50,832 nucleotides of DNA from Desulfosarcina sp. OttesenSCG-928-A07 (GTDB lineage Bacteria > Desulfobacterota > Desulfobacteria > Desulfobacterales > Desulfosarcinaceae), in contig JAJDJS010000019.1 in the NCBI GenBank assembly GCA_030267325.1, positions 1 to 50,832 of the forward strand. The letters are read 5' to 3'. Position 1 is the first letter of the stretch. Each line of letters opens with the position of its first letter. This document shows positions 1-7,144 of this stretch, in pieces. The translations under genes were made by a program, and so were the position numbers. The notes beneath the pieces are model-generated. The model was given only the letters and a program-made list of their open reading frames with translations, did not search any database and was not told where the DNA came from.

Positions 1-47
1 CTTGTGCCCATAACCGTGTTAAAATGCGATATTTACAGGAGGAAAAC

Positions 48-329
48 ATGGCAAACACCCGCGCGCGGCTGATGATTTCCGGACATGTCCAGGGGGTGTT
101 TTTCAGGGCGGAAACCCGGAACACCGCGATCCGCCTGGGGGTTTCCGGATGGGTCCGGAACACATCGGACGGCGCTGTGGAAGCAGTGGCCGAAGGCCCG
201 GAAGCAGCGGTGCACGCATGGATTGACTGGTGCCGGACCGGACCGCCCCGGGCCCGTGTGGACAGCGTGGATGTTTCTTTTCAGGCATATCAGGGCGAGT
301 TTGACACATTTTACATCATCAGGGATTAG
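48..329 (+). CDS. acyP: acylphosphatase
   Basis: This 93-residue protein is a small cytosolic acylphosphatase, which hydrolyses carboxyl-phosphate bonds such as those in acetyl phosphate or carbamoyl phosphate. It shows both family signatures: GHVQGVFFR near residues 12-20, whose Arg binds phosphate, and GWVRNTSDG near residues 35-43, whose Asn is catalytic. The length is normal for the family. An in-frame ATG lies at 24, but the ATG at 48 is chosen because AGGAGG sits just upstream of it and homologues start here. The stop codon TAG (327-329) is also the left end of a MITE-like repeat, so that insertion appears to have landed in the stop codon. The family call is secure. Confidence 0.93.
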   Translation: MANTRARLMISGHVQGVFFRAETRNTAIRLGVSGWVRNTSDGAVEAVAEGPEAAVHAWIDWCRTGPPRARVDSVDVSFQAYQGEFDTFYIIRD

Positions 330-435
330 ACAGTGTTGTCTTGAGTTTGTAACCAGTTGAAATTATTTGGTATCGACAAAATCCCCCAAAGCTCTGTTTT
401 TTATAATAAATTCACACGATTGACGACACTGTCTA
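327..435. repeat. MITE-like repeat, family 1, copy A
   Basis: This 109-bp non-coding element starts TAGACAGTGTTGTC and ends with its near-perfect reverse complement GACGACACTGTCTA. It is bounded by TA on both sides. The left part (GTTTGTAAC, then GTTGAAAT) also matches copies at 11111-11228 (reversed) and 24396-24513. TA ends, short terminal inverted repeats and no coding capacity fit a MITE mobilised by an IS630/Tc1-mariner-type transposase; no such transposase is in the window. Its left TA lies inside the acyP stop codon. Confidence 0.8.
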
Positions 436-457
436 AAACACCTCGGAGGATTTTTCC

Positions 458-790
458 ATGGTCATGATCACATCACTTCAGAAAGCAGAAAAATTTGAAG
501 TTGAAAAGTACACCCCGCCAACAGATATCCGTTCCCTTTCCCACACCCATGTGCCCTATACCGGATCTCCCCAAAAACACCCGCTGGATCCGTCCCAGAT
601 CCTATTGGTGCCCGACCCCTACAACGAGATCGGCCCCTACCTGGAGTTCAACAAAAGCGATATTACCTATGTGGAAAAGCTTGCCAACATGGTGAACATG
701 GCGGGTGAGACGGTTTCCATGGCCCGGCTGTGGGTGAAAAAAGGCAGCATCGCCGTTCACAGTGTTCCGTTTCAGGTCCGCTCCCTGTAG
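458..790 (+). CDS. small conserved-looking protein of unknown function
   Basis: This 110-residue protein was not assigned to a family. It starts at an ATG preceded by GGAGGA with a 7-base spacer, so translation is well supported. No signal peptide or membrane segment is seen. The N-terminal half is rich in Pro and His (THVPYTGSP, HPLDP). The C-terminal half contains the segment ITYVEKLANMVNMAGE, which looks helical, followed by a strand-like VKKGSIAVHSVPFQVRS end. The gene stands alone, between a MITE-like repeat and a toxin-antitoxin pair. Its even codon use resembles its neighbours, so it looks like a resident gene rather than a recent arrival. No function is proposed. Confidence 0.75.
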   Translation: MVMITSLQKAEKFEVEKYTPPTDIRSLSHTHVPYTGSPQKHPLDPSQILLVPDPYNEIGPYLEFNKSDITYVEKLANMVNMAGETVSMARLWVKKGSIAVHSVPFQVRSL

Positions 791-862
791 TACAGGGAGA
801 TGTTTCCATCCCGTTCAAAAGTGACTTGCTGCCCCTTTCACAGGCCTTTCTTCTGTTTGTAT

Positions 863-901
863 ACACATTGTGTTGACATATTGTATGGAGGCGCTTATTC
901 T
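863..901 (+). promoter_or_regulatory. promoter and probable operator of the toxin-antitoxin pair
   Basis: A -35 TTGACA (873-878) and a -10 TATTCT (896-901) are separated by 17 bases, just upstream of the antitoxin gene. An imperfect palindrome ACACATTGTGT (863-873) touches the -35. That is a natural place for the ribbon-helix-helix antitoxin to repress its own operon, as is known for TacA-type antitoxins. The promoter is read directly from the sequence; the operator role is inferred. Confidence 0.6.
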
Positions 902-924
902 CTCTAAAAAAGGAGAACACCGCC

Positions 925-1200
925 ATGACCGCGACAGCATCCATCAACCTGCGCATTTCCGATGCGGAAAAAGCGCTGATTGATCAGGCAGCCCAGACCA
1001 TGGGAAAGAGCCGGACAGCATTTATTCTTGAAAACACGCTCCGGGCAGCCGAGGAAGTCATTCTTGACCAGACGCGCTTCACGCTCGACAGCGATCAGTG
1101 GGCACAGTTGAATATGGCTTTGGACAATCCACCTTCCGAGGACCAGATGCGTGGTTTGAGCAGGCTTTTCACCGTCAAGGCGCCGTGGCAGAAACAATAA
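925..1200 (+). CDS. DUF1778 (TacA/AtaR-type) antitoxin
   Basis: This 91-residue protein has the layout of a DUF1778 antitoxin. An N-terminal ribbon-helix-helix DNA-binding segment (SINLRISDAEKALIDQAA, then GKSRTAFILENTLRAAEE) occupies about residues 6-45. It is followed by a C-terminal tail that in this family wraps and blocks the partner toxin. A Shine-Dalgarno AGGAG lies 9 bases before the ATG. The toxin gene starts 2 bases after the stop, in the usual antitoxin-first order. It should neutralise the GNAT toxin and repress the operon through the palindrome overlapping the -35 site. Family assignment is confident; activity has not been shown for this copy. Confidence 0.9.
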   Translation: MTATASINLRISDAEKALIDQAAQTMGKSRTAFILENTLRAAEEVILDQTRFTLDSDQWAQLNMALDNPPSEDQMRGLSRLFTVKAPWQKQ

Positions 1201-1202
1201 CC

Positions 1203-1703
1203 ATGGAACTGTCCGCTCCTACTTTGCTGACCCTTACGCACAGGACGTCTCTGTTTTCCTGCGGAGAACCTGCATTGGACAATTGGCTGCGGGGGCGGGC
1301 AATGAAAAATCAAGCGTCCGGCGCAAGTCGTACATATGCCGTCTGCTCCGGGAATGATGTTGTTGGCTACTATGCTTTGGCTGTCGGCAGTATCGAACAT
1401 GAGTTTGCACCCGGTAAGATCAGACGCAGCATGCCCCAGCCCATCCCGGTCATGATTCTTGCCCGACTGGCGGTTGACCGGCAATATGCGGGCCAGCGTA
1501 TCGGCACCGGCATGCTTCGTGACGCGCTGCTGCGGACCATCCAGGCTGCGGACATCGCAGGCATCCGCGCCATGCTCGTTCATGCGCTGAATGAGAAGGC
1601 CGCCACTTTTTACCGTGAACGGGGGTTTGCCGCCTCACCGTTTGATCCGCTCGTGCTTTTCCTTGCGCTCGATCATGTCAGGCGTCTTTTTGCCGAAGCG
1701 TGA
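1203..1703 (+). CDS. GNAT-family acetyltransferase toxin (TacT/AtaT-like)
   Basis: This 166-residue GNAT N-acetyltransferase directly follows a DUF1778 antitoxin. Toxins of this type acetylate the amino group of aminoacyl-tRNAs and so stop translation. The acetyl-CoA-binding region is visible as ILARLAVDRQYAGQRIGTGML near residues 80-100, with the Q/RxxGxG/A loop. The substrate-side motif FYRERGF lies near residues 138-144 and carries the Tyr common in this toxin group. The longer frame opening upstream overlaps the antitoxin and is rejected; the ATG at 1203 gives the standard N-terminus (LTHRTSLFSCGEPALDNWL). The gene is intact, so the pair is probably functional. Confidence 0.9.
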   Translation: MELSAPTLLTLTHRTSLFSCGEPALDNWLRGRAMKNQASGASRTYAVCSGNDVVGYYALAVGSIEHEFAPGKIRRSMPQPIPVMILARLAVDRQYAGQRIGTGMLRDALLRTIQAADIAGIRAMLVHALNEKAATFYRERGFAASPFDPLVLFLALDHVRRLFAEA

Positions 1704-1761
1704 ACCCGAAATGTGCGTTGCGCCACTTGCTCCACTGAGTCGGGTGCAGTGTTTTTGTTGC

Positions 1762-1790
1762 TTGGTTTTTATGAATAGTAACGGTACAAT
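1762..1790 (+). promoter_or_regulatory. candidate promoter for the activase-like gene
   Basis: TTGGTT (1762-1767) and TACAAT (1785-1790) are separated by 17 bases, and the start codon lies 60 bases downstream. The -10 is good and the -35 weak. Confidence 0.4.
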
Positions 1791-1849
1791 TCGATTGCTG
1801 AAAATCAGACAGCCTCCATTTTCCACAAGTATGCAGACGGAGCGGGATC

Positions 1850-4800
1850 ATGGCCGCCGAAACGATTTTTATGGGATTGGATATCGGGTCAACCACGGTT
1901 AAAGGGATTGCCCTGAATGAAGACGGAGACATTGTATTTGGCCGGTATACCCGGCATCTGTCAGAGGTGCGGGACTGCGCGGCCGCGCTTTTGGGTGAGG
2001 TGAAAGAACTTTTTCCAGGAGCGGCCTGGCATCTGGTCCTCACTGGTTCCGGTGCCATTTCCCTTTCATCGGAACTGGGACTGCCCTTTGTCCAGGAAGT
2101 CATTGCCTCGGGCATCTGCATCCAGAAAACCATTCCCCATGCGGACGTGATCATTGAACTGGGCGGAGAAGACGCCAAACTCACCTTTCTGACCGGCGGC
2201 CTGGATCAGCGCATGAACGAGACCTGCGCTGGCGGTACCGGGGCCTTTATCGACCAGATGGCCTCCTTTGTCGGAACCGATGCCGCCGGGCTGGATGCCC
2301 TGGCCCTTTCCCACACCACCATTTATCCCATTGCCTCCCGGTGCGGGGTGTTTTCAAAAACCGATGTGCTGCCCCTGCTCAACGAAGGGGCCCCGCGAGA
2401 AGACATTGCCGCCTCCATTATGCAGGCAGTGGTCAACCAGACGGTCAGCGGGCTGGCCCGGGGCCGGGAAATCAAGGGAACAGCGGTTTTTCTGGGCGGC
2501 CCGCTGGCGTTTCTGCAATCCCTGCGGGACCGGTTCAAAGCCACCCTCAAATCCGTGACCGAGGCGGTATTTCCGGAAAACGCCCACTATTTTGTGGCCC
2601 TGGGTGCAGCCCTCCACGCCAAGGATACCCTGCCCGGACTCAACGGTTCCCGGCTGGTCCCGGACCAGATGATCCGCCGGCTGCATCAGGCCGGTGCTGC
2701 CGGTAAAAGCGCGCACCTGCCGCCCCTTTTTGAAGATGAGGCCGCGCGCCAGGACTTTTTTCGCCGCCATGATGTCCATCCAGACCTGTGCCGGCCCCTT
2801 GAAACCGCTTCGGGAAACGCCTGGCTGGGGTTTGACAGCGGCTCCACCACCATCAAGGCGGTTTTGATTGACGATGACGGAAAGCTTCTCCACACATTTT
2901 ACGGCCCCAACCAGGGCGATCCCCTGAGCGCGGCAGTGGGAATCCTGAAAGACATTTATGCGCGCAAACCCGAAGGCCTTGTCATCCGTGCGGCAACGGC
3001 TACCGGATACGGCAGCGCCCTGCTCACCGCCGGGCTCCGGATGGATATGGATGAAGTGGAAACCGTGGCCCACTTTACCGCATCCCGGTTTTTTGAGCCC
3101 CGGGTGAGTTTTGTGCTGGATATCGGCGGTCAGGATATCAAATGCATGCGAATCCAGGGCGGGGCCATTTCCCATATTCAGCTCAACGAAGCCTGTTCCG
3201 CAGGCTGCGGGTCGTTTATCGAAAATTTTGCCACATCCCTTGAAATGCCCCTTGACCGGTTTGTGGAAGCCGCTCTTTTTGCCGAAGACCCGGTGGATCT
3301 GGGGACCCGGTGCACGGTATTTATGAATTCCAAGGTCAAGCAGGCCCAGAAAGAAGGCATCAGCGTGGGGGATATTGCCGCAGGGCTTTCCTATGCCGTG
3401 GTGCGAAACGCCTGCTTCAAGGTGATGAAAATCAATGATGTGAGCCTGTTGGGCGACCATGTGGTGGCCCAGGGCGGGGCCTTTGCCAATGATGCACTGC
3501 TGCGCGCCCTTGAAAATGTACTGGGCCGTCCGGTGGTCCGGCCGGCATTTCCCGGTCTGATGGGCGCGTTTGGCGCAGCCCTGATTGCCAGGACCAAGGG
3601 ACCTGCGGGAAGCGTCACCCAACTGCTGGGTCCAGCGGAGATTGAAGCGTTTTCTTGCACCACCACAACTGCCCGGTGCCGCCATTGCACCAACAGTTGT
3701 CTCTTGACCATTACCCATTTTCCGGACAAGCGGCGCTTTATCTCCGGCAACCGGTGTGAGCGGGGCGGAGAGACGATTTCCCAGGACCTGCCCAATCTTT
3801 ATGCCTTCAAACACAAACGCCTGTTTGATCCCTATGTGCCGCTGGCTGACGAAAAAGCCTGGCGGGGCCGCATCGGCATTCCCCGGACCCTGAATATTTA
3901 CGAGAATTATCCCCTGTGGTTCACCCTTTTGTCCGCCCTGGGCTTTCGGGTGGAACTGTCCCGGCCGTCATCCAAGGAGCTGTTTTTTCTGGGCTATGAA
4001 ACCATTCCCTCCCAGACGGTCTGCTATCCGGCAAAGCTGGCCCACGGCCATGTGCTGGATCTGATTCAGCGCGGGATCAAACACATCTTTTTTCCCTGTC
4101 TTCCCCGTGAGCAGAAAAACTTCACCACCCAGACCGGGACGTACAACTGCCCGGTGGTGATCGGCTACCCCGAACTTCTGGCCAACAACATCAGCGCGCT
4201 TGCGGAAAATGGTGTTGCGTTCACGCACCCGTTCCTTCCCCTTGACCGGACCGTGCTGGCCCGGCGAATGCGGGAAGTGCCGCTGTTTTCCGGTATTTCC
4301 CTGGATGAACTGGAAAAGGCGGTTCAGGCAGGATTTGAAGAAATGGACCGCTTCCGGGACGATATCCACCGGGCTGGCACAAAAGCCCTTGAAACCCTTC
4401 GCCAGACCGGAATGCCCGGCATTGTCCTGGCCGGACACCCGTATCATGTGGATCCGGAAGTTCACCACGGCATTGCCGAGCTGATCACGTCCTGCGGCAT
4501 GGCCGTGCTGACAGAAGATGCAGTGGCCCACCTGATGCCTGATCCCGGACCCCTGCGGGTGGTGGACCAGTGGACCTATCATTCCCGGCTGTACCGGGCC
4601 GGGGCCTATGCTGCAGAAACCGATCATCTGGCTGTTCTTCAACTGGTGTCCTTTGGCTGCGGCCTGGACGCGGTAACCGCAGACCAGCTGGAAGAAATCG
4701 TTACGGTCAGGGGTCGGCTTTACGGCCAGATCAAAATTGACGAAGGGGCCAACCTGGGACCGGCCCGGATCCGGATCCGGTCGCTTCTGGCAGCCTTGCG

Positions 4801-6070
4801 GGAACGAATGGAAAAAGCGCCGCACCCGGTTCCGGACGTGACGTATATGCCGCCGCCGGTTTTTACCCAAGAGATGCGCAAAACCCATACCATTCTGATT
4901 CCCCAGATGTCGCCGATCCACTTTCAGTTCCTGGAAACCGTGTTTGCCACAGAAGGCTACCGGACCGTGCTGCTGCCCACCGTGGATCAGGCCGCCATTG
5001 ATCTGGGACTCCGGTATGTGAACAATGATGCCTGTTTTCCGGCCATTGTGGTGGTGGGACAACTGCTCCAGGCGGTTCACAGCGGGGCGTTTGATCCGCA
5101 GACCATCGCCCTGATGATTTCCCAGACCGGCGGCGGGTGCCGGGCCACCAATTACATCGGATTTCTCCGGAAAGCCCTTCACGACTGCGGCATGGCCCAT
5201 ATTCCCATTGTGTCGGTCACCACCAATATTGACGGCGCAACACCCGGATTCAAGCCCACGGGAAGACTGCTGCGCCGGGCCATCATGGCCGGATACTACG
5301 GCGATGCCCTGATGCGGGTGCTCAACCGGGTGGTGCCCTATGAGGCTGAACCCGGAAGCGCCGCCCGTCTGGCGGAAAAATGGGTGGAACGGGGAAAGCA
5401 GAACATCACTTCCGGCAGCATGTGGCGGTTTAATCTCAACATGCTGGACATGATCAAGGATTTTGACCGATTGCCCCTTGCCACGGAAAAACGCAGGCCC
5501 AGGGTGGGGCTGGTGGGGGAAATCCTGCTGAAATATCACCCGGATGCCAACAACTACGCGGCCCGGGTGGTGGAGCAGGAAGGCGGCGAGGCGGTGATGA
5601 CGGATTTAATGGACTTCATCCTCTACTGCTTTTATGACCATGTCTTTAATTACCGCCATCTGGCCGGATCCTGGAAGGCGTCCGCGTCCGCCGTTATCGG
5701 CATTTTTTTCCTGGAATTCAGCAGATGGGCCATGCGGCTGGGATTCTGGCGCAGTAAACGGTTCACCCCACCCATTACCTTCAATGAGCTGCGGAAAAAA
5801 GCCCGAAACCTGATCTCCCTGGGCCACCAGACCGGGGAAGGCTGGCTGCTGGCGGCGGAAATGGCGAAACTCCTGGAATCCGGGGTCTCAACCATTTTGT
5901 GCATGCAGCCCTTTGGGTGCCTGCCCAATCACATCACCGGCAAAGGCTTGCTGAAAACGTTGAAAGACCGCCATCCCGAAGCCAACATCATTGCCCTGGA
6001 TTATGATCCCGGGGCCAGTGAGGCCAACCAGATCAATCGCATCAAACTGATGATGTCCATGGCCAAATGA
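1850..6070 (+). CDS. giant 2-hydroxyacyl-CoA dehydratase activase-like protein (two BcrAD/BadFG domains plus DUF2229)
   Basis: This 1406-residue protein fuses several modules of the CoA-dehydratase activator superfamily. The first BadF/BadG/BcrA/BcrD ATPase domain spans about residues 7-265, with GLDIGSTTVKG, GGEDAKL, CAGGTG and SRCGVFSKTD. The second spans about 325-590, with GFDSGSTTIKAV, DIGGQDIKCM, CSAGCG and TRCTVFMNSK. The paired Cys motifs are those that hold the [4Fe-4S] cluster in characterised activators. A DUF2229 domain starts near 674 (IGIPRTLNIYENYP). From about 1010 to the end the protein resembles a dehydratase-subunit-like fold. Activators use ATP to inject an electron into a dehydratase or a benzoyl-CoA reductase. 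No separate dehydratase subunit lies nearby, so the physiological substrate is unknown. Large proteins of this architecture are common in anaerobes. Confidence 0.85.
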   Translation: MAAETIFMGLDIGSTTVKGIALNEDGDIVFGRYTRHLSEVRDCAAALLGEVKELFPGAAWHLVLTGSGAISLSSELGLPFVQEVIASGICIQKTIPHADVIIELGGEDAKLTFLTGGLDQRMNETCAGGTGAFIDQMASFVGTDAAGLDALALSHTTIYPIASRCGVFSKTDVLPLLNEGAPREDIAASIMQAVVNQTVSGLARGREIKGTAVFLGGPLAFLQSLRDRFKATLKSVTEAVFPENAHYFVALGAALHAKDTLPGLNGSRLVPDQMIRRLHQAGAAGKSAHLPPLFEDEAARQDFFRRHDVHPDLCRPLETASGNAWLGFDSGSTTIKAVLIDDDGKLLHTFYGPNQGDPLSAAVGILKDIYARKPEGLVIRAATATGYGSALLTAGLRMDMDEVETVAHFTASRFFEPRVSFVLDIGGQDIKCMRIQGGAISHIQLNEACSAGCGSFIENFATSLEMPLDRFVEAALFAEDPVDLGTRCTVFMNSKVKQAQKEGISVGDIAAGLSYAVVRNACFKVMKINDVSLLGDHVVAQGGAFANDALLRALENVLGRPVVRPAFPGLMGAFGAALIARTKGPAGSVTQLLGPAEIEAFSCTTTTARCRHCTNSCLLTITHFPDKRRFISGNRCERGGETISQDLPNLYAFKHKRLFDPYVPLADEKAWRGRIGIPRTLNIYENYPLWFTLLSALGFRVELSRPSSKELFFLGYETIPSQTVCYPAKLAHGHVLDLIQRGIKHIFFPCLPREQKNFTTQTGTYNCPVVIGYPELLANNISALAENGVAFTHPFLPLDRTVLARRMREVPLFSGISLDELEKAVQAGFEEMDRFRDDIHRAGTKALETLRQTGMPGIVLAGHPYHVDPEVHHGIAELITSCGMAVLTEDAVAHLMPDPGPLRVVDQWTYHSRLYRAGAYAAETDHLAVLQLVSFGCGLDAVTADQLEEIVTVRGRLYGQIKIDEGANLGPARIRIRSLLAALRERMEKAPHPVPDVTYMPPPVFTQEMRKTHTILIPQMSPIHFQFLETVFATEGYRTVLLPTVDQAAIDLGLRYVNNDACFPAIVVVGQLLQAVHSGAFDPQTIALMISQTGGGCRATNYIGFLRKALHDCGMAHIPIVSVTTNIDGATPGFKPTGRLLRRAIMAGYYGDALMRVLNRVVPYEAEPGSAARLAEKWVERGKQNITSGSMWRFNLNMLDMIKDFDRLPLATEKRRPRVGLVGEILLKYHPDANNYAARVVEQEGGEAVMTDLMDFILYCFYDHVFNYRHLAGSWKASASAVIGIFFLEFSRWAMRLGFWRSKRFTPPITFNELRKKARNLISLGHQTGEGWLLAAEMAKLLESGVSTILCMQPFGCLPNHITGKGLLKTLKDRHPEANIIALDYDPGASEANQINRIKLMMSMAK

Positions 6071-6243
6071 TGCTGATGTTGAAAACAAATGGCTGGATTG
6101 CGCGCTGCCCGATTTTTCAGAGACAACCCATCATCGCCCTTTTTCATTCCTGCCCGTCAACCCGATCCCCAGGGCATCAAAAAATTCATGGTCTCATCCG
6201 ATTGTCCCGTACAGGCGTGGGGAATGCGAATCTCCTTGCGCCA

Positions 6244-7056
6244 TCACCGGGTAATGGCGGCCATGAGGTTTCGGGTTCGGTTTCCGGGGCGGCTGTCTCC
6301 GATGGGGTGATCATCCACCTGAGTCACCGGAACAATTCCCCTGGGCGTATTGGTGATGAAGACTTCATCGGCCGATATCAGCTCGCTGTAGGGTAAATCC
6401 CTGGAACTGACTGTAAAATGCTCGGCTGCCAGTTCCATCACCATTTGTCGGGTGATACCGTGGAGGATGTTGCGTTCGGGTGTGATGAGGGTATTTCCCG
6501 AAAAAGCAAAAATATTGGATGTGGTGCACTCCAGCGCCATTTCCTGGGGGTCCACATAAAGGGCATCCAGAGCGCCGACGGAATCGGCTTTTTTGAGGGC
6601 CAGGGAAGCCTGGATATAGTTGATGCTCTTGGCGCCGGGAAGGGCGCGTTCCACCTTTTGGGAGATGATTTTGACACCGTCAACATACCAGGTTTCCGGA
6701 AGCGGGGAGACCGGCGTAACCATGACCACAAGGCGGGGATTTCCCGATGGGGTCATGAAATCATGGCTGGAGCCGCCGGTGACCAGAACCCGGATACTGG
6801 CTTCGGGCAGGTTGTTTTTTTCAAGGGTCTGTCGTACCACATGGGCAATTTCATCATGGGACCAGGGCAGGGGAAGCGAAATGGCCCTGGCCGAGTTTTC
6901 CAGTCGCCGGATGTGGGCATCCAGAAAACAAGGCACACCATTACGGGTGCGCAACAGGTCGAACACACCGATTCCCCTCAGGATTGCCAGATCATCCACC
7001 GGAATCACTGCTGATTCAGCCGGAACAAATTCACCATCCACATAATAAATCGGCAC
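6244..7056 (-). CDS. class IV aminotransferase (branched-chain / D-amino acid / aminodeoxychorismate lyase type)
   Basis: This 270-residue protein is a fold-type IV PLP enzyme. The N-terminus (YYVDGEFVPAESAVIPVDD) and RGIGVFDLLRT are typical. The PLP lysine is Lys143 in GAKSINYIQA, and the cofactor-binding Glu lies in LECTTSNIFAF near residue 175. The C-terminal ADEVFITNTPRGIVPV is the conserved substrate-side strand. The family holds branched-chain aminotransferases, D-alanine aminotransferases and 4-amino-4-deoxychorismate lyase (PabC), and the sequence alone does not separate these. The gene converges on the activase gene, with about 170 bases between them, and is divergent from the radical SAM gene at 7145. 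No pathway partners sit beside it. Confidence 0.85.
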   Translation of the reverse strand: MPIYYVDGEFVPAESAVIPVDDLAILRGIGVFDLLRTRNGVPCFLDAHIRRLENSARAISLPLPWSHDEIAHVVRQTLEKNNLPEASIRVLVTGGSSHDFMTPSGNPRLVVMVTPVSPLPETWYVDGVKIISQKVERALPGAKSINYIQASLALKKADSVGALDALYVDPQEMALECTTSNIFAFSGNTLITPERNILHGITRQMVMELAAEHFTVSSRDLPYSELISADEVFITNTPRGIVPVTQVDDHPIGDSRPGNRTRNLMAAITR

Positions 7057-7144
7057 ACGATTCTCCCAGGCAAAAAAGTCATTGGAAAAAACTGCGGAGT
7101 TGTCCTGTTACCGCATCAGCCGGATGGGCTCAAGGGGTAAAGTC

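Noticed and set aside
3968..5539. Long open frames (over 480 codons) on the minus strand within the activase gene, including also 2354-3814
   Set aside because: They lack plausible protein sequence or domains and mirror the GC-rich codon positions of the large gene on the plus strand.
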